Positions 45,641 to 56,898 of a stretch of DNA of 64,000 nucleotides are shown here, in pieces. A program made the translations under genes and the position numbers. Origin of the DNA: Leptodontidium sp. MPI-SDFR-AT-0119 (Eukaryota > Ascomycota > Leotiomycetes > Helotiales > Leptodontidiaceae); assembly GCA_020726505.1 (NCBI GenBank), contig JAHLEZ010000014.1:2170001-2234000 (forward strand), read 5' to 3'. How positions within the stretch are numbered: position 1 is the stretch's first letter; each line of letters begins with the position of its first letter. Under the pieces are notes generated by a model. That model was given only the letters and a program-made list of their open reading frames with translations. It ran no database searches and was not told the DNA's origin.

Positions 45641-46284
45641 ACTCGTCCTGCACCACAACAAGGCCAACCCCCCTCGAAGCATCCTCGACGCCAACTCGCT
45701 TTGAAACTCAGCTGAAATGAATGCCTCTTGCGAGAGCTGTCTATTTGGTAAAGGACCCATTTATGCATATTGAAAGCGTTGGATTTTGGGAACTCGGCTT
45801 ACCCGCACATTCTATTTTGCCATGGATTCGGTATCAGAGCATATCCAACCTTTTCCTTTCTTTCCTTTTGCGGTGTCGGTCCACAGTTCTATCCATTTCA
45901 TTCCAAGAAATTGATGCTGTTGTCTCCTGCTAGGCAGGACGTTTGGAAGAGAAAGCCTGCCAATACTGCTGTCATTTTCTGGACACCGTCTGGTACCTGA
46001 AAATAAGAAGAAAGGTACCCAACTACTTAGTCTCACAGAACCACTTCCTCGGCAACTGAAGTTTTAAATGATTTATGGAATTAGGGTAAAGAAGACCATC
46101 ATCCCTCCCTTTTGCCTCCTCGAATTAAGACTTACAATGCGTGTCCCTAACATAACTAGTGCCATTTTCTTCCACCCTTCACAGTCTTCAGAAATCCCAT
46201 CCCATCCCAGCTGCAGGACCGAACCCAAACCCAACCCCCAACTTTTCCGCAAAAAGATTCCAGACCCCGTCCACAATCTCAATC
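45641..46284. other. Intergenic region without recognised gene
   Basis: Downstream flanks of the ankyrin remnant (+) and the secreted-protein gene (-). No recognisable coding or RNA feature. Confidence 0.35.
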
Positions 46285-47711
46285 TTAACCAAACAAATCA
46301 AGTAAATCATTCAAGTACTCCACGACCTCGACATCCCTCCTCAACACCTCATTACCCTTCCCAAAACACCCCGTCTCGGCATACAAACTCATCTGCTGCT
46401 CGATAAAGCTGCGATTCTGGGAATTCTACCAATACCCCACCAATTAGTCAGCCAATCACTCAACAATCACCCCTCATCCCATCCCATCAATCTCCCTCCA
46501 AACATTAAACACCTTATATCGTAACCTCGAAAGCACACCGGAAAAGAAGTGTGGAAAGGAACGAAGGGAAAGGGCACGCCATAGCAAGACAAGACAAGTC
46601 AAAACAATACTGCACTTACTGTACTCCTACTAGCCCAAAGACCCTGCATCCACCCCACACCATCAAACACCGCACTGTCACTCCCCCACCGCCAAACCAT
46701 CTGTCTCTCCTGCACGACATGCAGGAACCGTACCGTCGCTGCGAGGAAGGCGTGGTACTCGTTCTTGACTTTGTCGCAATCTGGGGGTGTCTGCTTGAAG
46801 ATGTATTAGAAAAGAGAGCCATTAACATGGGAGGGGGAAGGGGGAAACGTACTGATATGGAGGAGGGAGATGGTGTGGCTGTAAGTGGTTTCTCTAATTC
46901 GATTAGGATGTCCGTGCAGAGCATTCGTAAGGCTGCTGCGACTGTCTGTTGTTGTTGTGTGTTAGCTCTCGTCTGAACTTGCACTTGTCGTTTACCTAAC
47001 ATCAACACCTCTTAAAACCAAACAAATCCCGAGATCGATAGAAGGAAAAATGACAAGAGGCAGAAAGAAACAAAAAACCATCAACGAAACGAAACCGAAC
47101 AAAATGAACTAAATAACACAAGCATAAATACCCCAAAACGAAACGAGCCCTGTAATCTCCTCCGCACACCAACGTAGAAACACATCTATCCGTTCAATAC
47201 CGGGTATTCAAACTTCAAGCTTTGGACTTCAAACCCCAAGCTCCAAAATTCAGCCTCAACACCCATCCAGATCCTTTTATTCCTCCAGTTCTCAGCTCAA
47301 CAGCCCACTTACCCACCGCTTTCAACACCCACCCCAACTTTGAGAGATGCTCCTCAAATTTCCTTCCCATTCCCCTTTCCTCCCCACCCCCCTTCTCCGT
47401 AATACCCCTACTCTACCATCAAAGACCAACTCAACAATAAAAAAGAGAAGAAAAAAACTCACATCCTCAATCTCCCCCTCATCCCCCTCCCCACCCAGCA
47501 CAACCTGCCCCCCATCCCGTCCCCCACTCCCCAAACCCACACCCACACCTAAACCACCCTCAGCATCCAAAATCCTCTCACGATACCCATCTGTTCCCTC
47601 CGTAAGGTTACGGATGACATCCAGCGTGAGCAGCGCACTGCTTATAGTCGCGAGATGTAGTAGAGTAAAGGCCGTAAGGGATACAGCCGTTATCGAGGTG
47701 AGGAGTTGCAT
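46285..47711 (-). CDS. Small secreted protein of unknown function
   Basis: The four exons are 47463-47711, 46853-46945, 46620-46790 and 46285-46425, all phase 0, giving 217 residues. The signal peptide is MQLLTSITAVSLTAFTLLHL followed by ATISSA. The N-terminal half has a Gly/Val/Glu-rich low-complexity stretch (residues about 50-80). The C-terminal half is helical and ordered: DKVKNEYHAFLAATVRFLHV, VFDGVGWMQGLWAS, FIEQQMSLYAETGCFGKGNE, and it contains only a few Cys. The three short downstream exons splice cleanly, which supports a real gene. I do not recognise the family. A cell-surface or effector-like role is possible but not shown. Confidence 0.65.
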
Positions 47712-48961
47712 CTTTTCTTTTGCTTTTGCTTTTGCTTTTGTCTACTCTCTTGTCTTATCTTGTCTTCCCGAAAGGAAACTCGTGGTTGATATCTCTCACT
47801 CTCAATCTCAAACTGTGGGTTTCAAGATACGGTATCGATATCGATATCGCTGCCGATTATATTTTTGACCTTTGTACTACAGTGTACCTTTGTAGAAAGG
47901 TAGGTTGGTAGCTGGGAAGGGAGGGAGGGAGGGTTAGCCGCTCATGATATGCAAGACAAGTAAGTAAGCAAGGAAGGAAGTGCCGAAGTACATACAGGAT
48001 GACGGATTTCCCTTTCTTAGTACTCGAGATGTGAAATGAAGGTTGCGATGTTGACAGATAACTGGGATGGGTGGAGTGAGGTTGTGCTTATGGTTGGTGA
48101 GGCTCGGGGGTGTGACCCCAGTCGTGTTCTCGCTTTCGTGGATGCCTTGACCAACTGATCTCTGCACAGCACATGCACAGCACATGCACAGCTGCACAAG
48201 CTACGTTAGACATGATTTTACTCGTCCCTGCCACTATTCCCATAGTTCAATTGTCACATCACAAATTTCACATTAAGCGGAATCACAGGCATCCATTATT
48301 TTATATCATAGTCACTTTATTTTGCTACCTCTCCATGAGTCTATACCATAGACTAGTCCCATATCAACGAGTCCAGCAGAATGTCTGGCAGCAGTCCACG
48401 CCCGCTCAGCAATCGAATCTGCTATCTCTCGTCTCATGATCCTTCATCACTCAACCCCAGCTAAGCTAGCCTTCATCCTACACATGCATATTCTCCCATC
48501 CCATGAAATGCATGCAATATCGTCTCCCACCCTGCCCCATTTCAAAAGAAAAGAGCCGTCACCAAGTGAGCGCTCAAGAAGCAGGTATGGGTGTCTCCTT
48601 GGTCGCCATTAAAAAAAGAGTAAAGGGAATCATAGAGTCAAAAAAACAGAACAGGCAGGTGGTGTACTCTGAATAATCGGAAAGGGAAAAAAACTCCATG
48701 TCCCTCGCGATTTCAAACGAAAACCAGTGTTGTAGAGGCAAAAGCAAATAGACACAACGAAGAAAATGAACGCAAGCATAGCTGGTCATCGGACGATCTG
48801 CCCTACTCAATATCCTGGTATCCAGTCCGAAGGTAGGCGACCAAAATAATTGAGTCGTGGGTTAAGGTCGTTCGCGTGATCCAGTTGGTATAGTAAGAGA
48901 CCGCCTTATTTTGTGATATCAACGCCGTGTACCCGAGAAAGTCCCCAGAGGCTGATATTTT
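47712..48961. other. Intergenic region without recognised gene
   Basis: Promoter of the secreted-protein gene and 3' flank of the G-alpha gene. Contains a CTTTTG repeat near 47716-47740 and two ATCGAT units near 47834-47848. No gene recognised. Confidence 0.35.
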
Positions 48962-50227
48962 CTAGATGAGGCCGCAAAGACGAAGGTTCTCCTGGATAAT
49001 GATATCTTTTCAAGCATTAGCAGAAATTCGGAAGTAGAGACGGATGAACTCACCATTGACAGCAGCCATAACGAAGCGGATTTGAGTTGTGTCGGTAGCA
49101 CAGGTGAAATGGGTATAGATTTGCTTCGTCTCGTGTTGGTTCAGGCTGACGAATCTGTTCAAGATATAATCACAGGCCATCGAGTAATCATCTCCGCCTT
49201 CGTAGTCAGGGAAGTAGTTCTTCATTGGGCTGATTGGGAGCTTCTCCTTGAAACGATCAATCTTGTTGAGGAAGAGAATGATCGAAGTCTTGATGAACCA
49301 TCGGGAATTGCAGATGGAATCGAAGAGGGTAAGAGCCTCTTGCATACGGTTGACGGTCTCGTCTTCGAAGAGCAATTGATCGTACTCGGAGATGGCGACG
49401 AGGAAGAGAATGGTGGTGACGTTCTCGAAGCAGTGGATCCACTTCTTACGCTCTGATCGTTGTCCTCCAACATCGAACATGCGATATGTAAGGTCGCCAA
49501 TGATGAATGTGGTCTCGGTGATACCAGTAGTTTTAACACGCGATCGGAGAACGTCCTGGTCATCTGGCATATAGTCGGGGAGAGAGATGCGATCGATGTT
49601 GTTGAAGTAGCTATAGAACTTGGTTAGCATCTCGCAAGCTATTTGCCTCGACAATTCCCAGTGGTCTGAGGTAGAGAAGTGTAGCGATTGAGGCCGAGAA
49701 TGGAGATGACTTACTATTCTGCGGAATCATTCAATTGGTACTCGCGGGATCGTTTGAAGCACTCCTGGACACCGATGTCCCTCCACAGAGCAGAAATGGC
49801 ATTGCCAACCTCGGGGGGAAGGTTGTCTCCTTCGATCTGGGCTGGTTGCATGAAAATGGTCTGTACATGGTACTCGGTCCTTTGGTCGTCAAGAGGCAGC
49901 TCAAGCTGCTCCATGGCCTCGAGGATGACCCGCATCGATTGAACGGTATTACTGAAGATGATTTCCTTGAAGGACTCACGCTCGTCGCGCGAATATCCAC
50001 CCTCGTGGATCAACTTCATTTGCTTCAAGATCGTAGACTTGCCCGATTCTCCAGCTCCTGTACAAGTATTAGCGTCGCCTCATCGCTGATAGCTCCAAGG
50101 CATGCTGACCCAGAAGAAGCATCTTGATCTCGTTGCGCTGCATCATTTTATCCCGTTTCAGCTGGTTCTCGATCTCCTCATTCCGGGCCTTGCCCTCCTT
50201 CTCCTCCGTGCTCATACCGCAACCCAT
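48962..50227 (-). CDS. Heterotrimeric G-protein alpha subunit, fungal group I (G-alpha-i-like)
   Basis: A GTP-binding signal transducer downstream of seven-helix receptors, at the inner plasma membrane. The exons are 50110-50227, 49715-50057, 49054-49610 and 48962-49005, giving exactly 353 residues, the canonical length. N-terminal MGCGMS carries the myristoylation Gly2 and palmitoylation Cys3. The P-loop GAGESGKST is completed across the first splice. Switch I is [11 protein letters not shown], switch II is [12 protein letters not shown], and NKID and TCAT base-recognition motifs are present. The C-terminus CGLI has the pertussis-toxin-type Cys at -4, which together with the N-terminus places it with Gpa1/FadA/Gna-1-type subunits controlling growth, conidiation and virulence. 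No defects seen. Confidence 0.96.
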
Positions 50228-53200
50228 CTTGACTTGTGTGTAATTTTCGAAAAGCTCGGCGTGAGGAGAGGTAGTTTTGAATCAATCTCCAGTTGGTTGA
50301 CGATATTAGAAGGTTCCTTGAAGAAGACGCGGTCTAAATCCAGGGTTTGTTAGCGAGCGTCTCAGTTTCGACCAGTTGCTGAAATTGGAGATTGGAGGCC
50401 GGCAACAGAAACAAGCAATGCCTGCCCAGCAATCTGCGATAGATGCTGATTATACAGTAGCTGTCTGAATAGCAATGCGACTACGCACTGCGGAGTGCTT
50501 GACGGAGCTGTTGGTAAGGTTCAGTGGGCAAGGTTCGCTGTTTCGTCGGAGCGATCTCAGCTTTGGCGAGAGTTTGTGGTCTCGGCAGATGGGGAATAGA
50601 AGAGGCGAAGGAGCGTACCTGTTCGACAATGGGGTGAAGTCTGGTGATGGCGGGCCCAGAAACACTGCGCGATGCTGCGATGCTGCGATTGACGGCGTCT
50701 TCGAGAAGCTCACGGGGGGGGATGGTGTTGATGGAATGAATGGAGCGGTAGGTTGGAACAAGTCGACGATGTGAGAGCCGTGGCCGTGGAAGGGGAGAAG
50801 AAGTTCGACTAACCTAGCCCGCTGGAGGTTGGGTGGGTGCAGGTGCAGGGCAGGTGGTCGAAAAAAGGCTAGCGCAGGAGGAGGAGGGTATTTAGCGTCA
50901 GCTGTGGGGGGCTGTTGTATTGGGTGCAGGCGTGGTGCAGTCAGTGGTGCAATGGTGCAGAGAAGAGAGCAGGGCAGGGCAGGTGCTCGGCTCCGATGTC
51001 GATGGCGATGGTTCCTGGCCTGGATTGGGTGGACTGGAGGTGGATGGTGGGTGGGTCTGGTTGGAATGGAGGGTTGATTGAATGAATATCAAAGATATAC
51101 GTATAATTCTGGGTTTGTCGCATATGAAGTATGAAATATAAAATAGAAGAGAGAGTAGTTGATGTCAATTGATTGATGTGCAGATGCAGATGCAGTGAGA
51201 GGTAAAATATAGAAAGATGGCTGACAGGATCGGCCTACAAGAGCAACGGCACATCAAAGAAATGAGATTCGGGCGTCAGTCTGGGCCGGATGGCTGGAGC
51301 TGACCACTTCCCTTCCCTTTTGCCCCCTAACCGCATGGCTGTCAGTCATCCGCACCAGCTAATTACATACCCCAACTGCAGTCAGTCTGCAACTCATCCA
51401 GGCTATCTATCCAGCAGGTCTTGTGCCTCACTTCTCCAGCCAACCAGCGTTGTAACACAGCCAAGTACCGTCGGGTCGCTTCCAGGGTGCAATCCTGAAA
51501 GGCGTATCAGATCTCCGATACCTGGTTCATTGTTAAATCTTAAATATCCGTGAGTGGTCAATGGTCTGGTAAAAAGGGGAGCGTTTCAGTCAGGGTAAGT
51601 ACAGTAAGGAAGGATAGGATAGGATAACAAGGAGCCGGCATCAGATCAAAGACGACTTTGTCTGCCTGTCAAGCTCTCAAGATTCGAGAGTCAAGACAGA
51701 TGGACATCACATCAGTGGCAACAGCTAGGGACATTCGTGAAGTAGTTTAGACAGAAGGTTTCTGATTGTCATCCAGGTAAAATATTACAGTTTCTTAACC
51801 TCATCTCGGATCGGATCTCTTTGATTTGAATCTTAAATCTCAAATCTCACTTCTCTCCAGACTCCAGTCTCTAATCTTCAACGCTGGCTGCATCCTGCAG
51901 CAAATATTCTCAAGCATCGTCAAAATTCAGGCACATATTCCCAAGACGGACTGGACCGGACTGGCTACAGAAGAGAATGCAGATGAGCCCTGTTCTCCAT
52001 GCCCTGTCCAATAGCGCCATACTTCGTAATAAGAGGGAGGCTCCGTGTCGACATTTCTAATTACCCTATTACCTGCATACCAAGAGTTGTAACTTTGTAT
52101 CAACGCAGCAGTACATCCAACAACAAGACATCGAAGAGATCGACATGAGCCTCCATGCATCTGCTGGTTTCTCTGCTCAGTTCTATTATTCTGCAACGCC
52201 ACCGTTCAAGAAGGTTTCTTTCCCTTCCGTCCGTCTTTGTCTTTCAACTCACACTTTCTTCGTTCCTCGCTACGTCGCTCGAGCCCCTCCCCTTGCTCAG
52301 CTTGCATGAGCTTCGTGAAACATAATCTGCAGAACCCCATGTCCCATCCAGGGAGGGGGATGATGATATGATGCCCTCGTGCTGAGGAGCACAGCCAATT
52401 ATCACATCATGACCAAGCGTGACTTTCTGCAGCCCATGGGGAGTGTTAATAATTGAGTGGATATCAGCATTTATCGTATCTCTATTTTCTGAAGCATGTA
52501 TATCCAGTCCTACTGTACAGAACAACAAACTAGACTCTGTACGGACGAAGGACACTTCCAGTAACCCGTCCGTCCCTGACTCCTGGAAACAACCTAAACC
52601 CCTTTCCTGTACAAAGCTACAAAGCTACAAAGTTACACCTTTTTTCCCCAAGCGTCTACACTAGCATCCCGCACCTCACTCGCCAGTCGCCACACACCCC
52701 TTTCTGTCTTTCCCTTCCTTCTTCAGCAAAACAACCCGACATCTGACCCCGACATCCCAGCTGTCTGTCCACACTGGCACTAGACCCTTCCAGAAATTCC
52801 AGTTCCATTCCATTTATTCCATCTCCCAAACTCGCCTCATCAACCATCTCCTTCCCACGTTTCACCTCCCTTCACCTCCTACCTTTGCCTCCCTATATCG
52901 CCCTTATATAGGTACACCCTCCACTAATTTAACTAATCAAACTCGCCTAGCCATGTGAGCTCAAGAGTGGAGCCCCTTCCCTTCTGATCCAGTCGCAAAA
53001 AGTCAAAGAAAAGGGGGGGCTTAGACTTGTCTTAGACTTAGTTTGGGCGCCTCAAACTTCAAAGAAAGGTCTCCACTCACATTCGGGAAGAAGTTCTAAT
53101 TTCCTTCTAGAAGGGTTGATATTTCCCGATCTGTTTTACTTTGCTAGCTACATTAGTACATGAGAATGGGAAGACGTCCTGGTAGCTGCAGCGGATGGGA

Positions 53201-54814
53201 TGGATAGACTGCAGGCTAGATCTGAACTGATCTGATCTGTTGCGAGATGAGATGATCTGATCTGATCGACTGTTCTCTTTCATCTCTCTCATCGCCATGC
53301 GATGAATTTTGTTTTCAATGCATTTCCATTGCAGGGTCTGAAGATCTCGTTGCTTCCTTTCGTACAATAAGCAAGTAAGTACGGTACAGCATCCGAAAGG
53401 ACACGAGATTTCTTTCTCCTTCCCAGTCCTACTCTTGTCATATGTAACTCAGTTGACATCACAAACGTCGATCGATGCAGTGCCATGCAATGCAAGCGAC
53501 TCTCCTACTTTACCTGTCCCTCATAACACCACTACCAAAACTAAACCAGTCAAATTCAGATCAAATCAAAACCTAACGAACACAAACTCGCTGGTTGTTG
53601 CAATAGCAGTTCGTATCCGCCGTACACCCGCATCACAACCACGGCTCCTCTTTCTACACTGGGAATATCGAGAGTAATCTTACATCCAGAATAGGGTTGT
53701 ACTCGGGTGGGGACGCGCACGCATGCACATGAATACATGATACATACATCTATGAATGTATGTATGAGATGCAGCTTTCCGTGCGTACATGTGTCATTTC
53801 AGTTTTCTGGGATGGTGCATGGCATGGAATGATTGGATTGGACAGGAGAGGTGTCTAGTGACACAATGAATGAAGGGGTTGGCTCGTGCGTTGGGTTGTT
53901 GTTGGGTGCTTTTCTTTTCTTTGTTTGGTATTTCGAGCTGAGATAATAACGTCAACTAAATTGGATATCTCTAGCTGATCAGTCTCACGGAAAGGACAGA
54001 GAAGGTATCAGCAACAAAGCTAAAGCTTCAGTCTGTCGTTTCTACCGCTCTTAAGTCCTCCTAAGAGTTGGGGACGTTTCAAAGGGCACTGAGTTCCAAG
54101 AAGTCAACAATGGTGGCGAAGTCGGCCATTGGTGTTAGAACTGGGAACGTGTTGATCACTTTAATAAGGCATCGTTAGCGCTGGTAATGTATTCCCGCAC
54201 CTTGCGGAGGGAAAGGTGACATATGCGTTGGTGGATAGGAGGAACAAAAATTGACACAGGTGAGTACTGGAGAAACTACGGAAATGACATGTTGTATTTC
54301 TATCGTTTATTATTTCTTTGGTTGACATTCGTTTACTTTCATATTCTTCTGCTAAGTGCAAGGTCTTCTGATATATTTTCACACCACACTGTGATGTTTC
54401 CGCAGAGCAGGATCTATACTCTTCTCATGATTGTACTTCAGTTTGCGGATGGTTGGAAGTCACGAAGTTGTTCGTGGTGGAAAATCCAACATTGCTGTTT
54501 AAAGCTAGCTCGCTAAAGCTGTTCATCACTTCCCTAGCTAAACAGATATATTTGCACTCCATCGAAAACATCGATGTCTCTCCAGAATAGCAAGTGCCAT
54601 CCATCATTTCTACAGGTCCAAGTCTCGCAAGGTCGCTCTGAGTTCAAAGTCCACTCGTATCGAGCAAGCTACAACAATCACTATCATTTCTTCCCTAAGA
54701 ACGTCTACAACGCCCGCTGCACCACCTACTATCAACACCAGATCAAATTCCAATAACCTAGCGCTCCTCCTCTTCTTCATATTCAACTTCATCTCCATCT
54801 CAAAACCATCCACC
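50228..54814. other. 4.6-kb region without recognised gene upstream of G-alpha
   Basis: Presumably includes a long promoter and leader for the G-alpha gene and the promoter of the membrane-protein gene at 54815. It contains an AGGAT repeat (51611-51627), a GATCTGATCTGA-rich segment at about 53218-53270, and an inverted repeat at 53745-53764. Frames reach about 100 codons without family resemblance. No tRNA or mobile element recognised. Confidence 0.35.
51611..51627 (+). repeat. AGGAT pentanucleotide microsatellite
   Basis: Three to four AGGAT units in the gene-free stretch. Confidence 0.7.
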
Positions 54815-55498
54815 ATGTCCGCCCACCACCACCACACACCCCTAAGCCCACAACCCAAAACACCCACCTTCCACTCGCGCATCAACCGGCACGCCCTCAG
54901 CAACACCTCCTCCCCCTCCAGCCCAGAGCACCACCACCTCACACCCTCCGAACTCCTCATCCTCGTCTTCGCGCTCGGAATTCTCGTCGCGCTCGTCTCA
55001 TGGCTCGTCTGGATCATGCTCGAATTCTGCATCACGTTCGTGAAAGAGAAAGTCGACGATATAGATCTGGGGGGGAAATTCAGACTCCACAGACAGAGAG
55101 CTGAGGAGGCGCCTAGGAGGGCTGTTAGTGCCGGGTTGGTGTTGGGGAAGATGGGTCTTGGTGGGTTGGCGGAGATTGGGGGGAGGGTGTTTGGAGGGAG
55201 GAGGGAGGGGGAGGGTCATGGAAATCATGGAGAGGGCGAGGGGAGAGGCTTGTTGGGTGCTAGTGGAGAGGAGGAGGGACATGGGTATGCGAGAGGTGGG
55301 TATGGTATCTTTGATGCGAGACCAGTGTATGGGTATCATGAGGGGATGTTGTATCCGTCGAGTTCGGGGCAGGATAGATTGAAGTATACAGATGGGATGA
55401 GTGAGAGTAGTGGTTGTGTTGGACCGTTGCATGGTCATAAGGAGGAGTGTGTTGGAGAGTGTACGCTTCAAACGAGAAGACGCAGTCGAGATTCCTGA
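54815..55498 (+). CDS. Single-pass membrane protein of unknown function
   Basis: A single-exon frame of 227 residues. A polar His/Ser/Pro-rich N-terminus (MSAHHHHTPLSPQPKT) is followed by one strongly hydrophobic segment at about residues 46-70 (LLILVFALGILVALVSWLVW). An amphipathic charged stretch follows (EKVDDIDLGGKFRLHRQRAEE), then a Gly/Glu/His-rich C-terminal tail, probably disordered. The Kozak context (CCACC ATG T) is good. The hydrophobic segment and biased but protein-like composition support a real gene. No family recognised and no introns needed. Confidence 0.6.
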   Translation: MSAHHHHTPLSPQPKTPTFHSRINRHALSNTSSPSSPEHHHLTPSELLILVFALGILVALVSWLVWIMLEFCITFVKEKVDDIDLGGKFRLHRQRAEEAPRRAVSAGLVLGKMGLGGLAEIGGRVFGGRREGEGHGNHGEGEGRGLLGASGEEEGHGYARGGYGIFDARPVYGYHEGMLYPSSSGQDRLKYTDGMSESSGCVGPLHGHKEECVGECTLQTRRRSRDS

Positions 55499-56217
55499 TT
55501 TCGGATGGAAATGTCTTTCATAGCAGAGACCCGAAATGAGATGGGCAGGATTGTTGAAAAGCCAAGGCGAAATTGAGAGACAACCGAGAACTTCAACTCG
55601 AGTGGTAAACAGACTTAGTAAAAAATAAGTAGCTTTGCCTACAATTGAATAGCTTTTACTCTTCTTGAGAGGCTCCTTGCAGTTCAGTCTCGGTCATAGT
55701 TCTGGTGCAATTCGCAAGGAAATAGGTACGTGCTATATCATGAAACCACAGGTAGCCAGACAGATGTCAACCATGCTTATGCATATCACCCGTCTCCTAC
55801 CTCGTCGACTTCCTCCTCTCTCTGTTCACTGTCAGTATCAGAACCTATCCACTTGGAATAGTGCCCACGATGCGAAAGCAATTGTGCCATGGACCCGATA
55901 ACCCGCAATTGCACCGGGCAAACTGCTTGAAAAATAACGAGAAAGAAGTAACAAGGATGCTGTGCACATAGAAAACAGCAATTCCTCCTGTCGCGGGGAA
56001 GACGTTCCAGCGGCAAAGCCATTGAGAGCTCTTAACCTCAAGCACGGGCAAACAAGCCAAACGGCATCGATAGAACCAGATGTATTATCCCTTTCCCAGC
56101 AAAGAGCCTTTTGTACAATCATACACCTCCCTCACAGAATCCATCATGCCCTTCCACCCTTCTAAACGACCCATCTCCCCACGTCAACCAATCTATACCA
56201 TCCTCCCATCATATCCC
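55499..56217. other. Intergenic region without recognised gene
   Basis: Converging 3' flanks of the membrane-protein gene (+) and Mic10 (-). Short frames only. Confidence 0.35.
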
Positions 56218-56587
56218 TCATGGTCGCTGAACCCTAACGCCCTCCTTCCCCGTCCTTAAAAAGCTACCATTGCACTCCTCATAAGCCCTCCCAGCACCGA
56301 ATCCCAAACCGACAAACGCAGGCCACGCTCTCCGTTTAAAGAGGAGCACCGAGAAGACGACGCCGAAGGAGAGACCGAGTGAGGAGCGGATGAGTAGAGA
56401 CGAGAGGCAGCGATCCCACTATGACAAAACATCAGCTCCAATCCAGATTTACACCCTTAATCCAATTCCCCCTCTCCATAAGATTCGCATCAGGGAAAGG
56501 ACAAACCTTCTCATTCAACAGCGTCTCGGAAACAGGCTTGCTTGGGCGCGCGACCGCCGCGGGTGGAGGAATTGACGTCTCAGGCAT
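56218..56587 (-). CDS. MIC10: MICOS complex subunit Mic10
   Basis: A small inner-membrane protein that oligomerises to bend the membrane at mitochondrial crista junctions. Exons are 56507-56587 and 56218-56418 (88-bp intron, GTTTGT...CATAG), giving 93 residues. SETLLNEKWDRCLSSLLI at the splice junction matches the family start. The two hairpin membrane segments are SLGLSFGVVFSVLLF and WPAFVGLGFGAGRAY. They are joined by the conserved basic loop KRRAWP. The Gly-rich GxGxGxG motif of the second segment (GLGFGAGRAY) is intact, and ECNGSF is typical. A 17-residue tail extends beyond the usual end. It is divergent from Urb2. Confidence 0.9.
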
Positions 56588-56898
56588 GATTGTATGATCC
56601 TAAACTTCCTCTCAGCACAATACCAACATCATCTCATGTAATTGACCTACCGCGATCTTCTTCTCGAGTTGTAATGTAAGGTGTTTGGAGCTGTGTTGTC
56701 GCTTTTGACGGGTATGATTTCGAGCTCCAACCCGGTTCCTGACGAACCGATTCTTGGAGCATGTGCGGTGAGAGCTCGTGCTGCTTTAGGAATGGTGCGG
56801 TGGCAGAAATGGCGGATCGGGGAACTTTTTTTTGAACTGCTGCAGAATTGCGGAGGGGTGATGATTGTTTTTGTTTTTTTCGCGCTTTGGATTTAATT
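56588..56898. promoter_or_regulatory. Bidirectional promoter region between Mic10 and Urb2/Npa2
   Basis: Only 311 bp separate the two start codons, so the promoters must overlap or abut. No specific factor site assigned. Confidence 0.45.
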
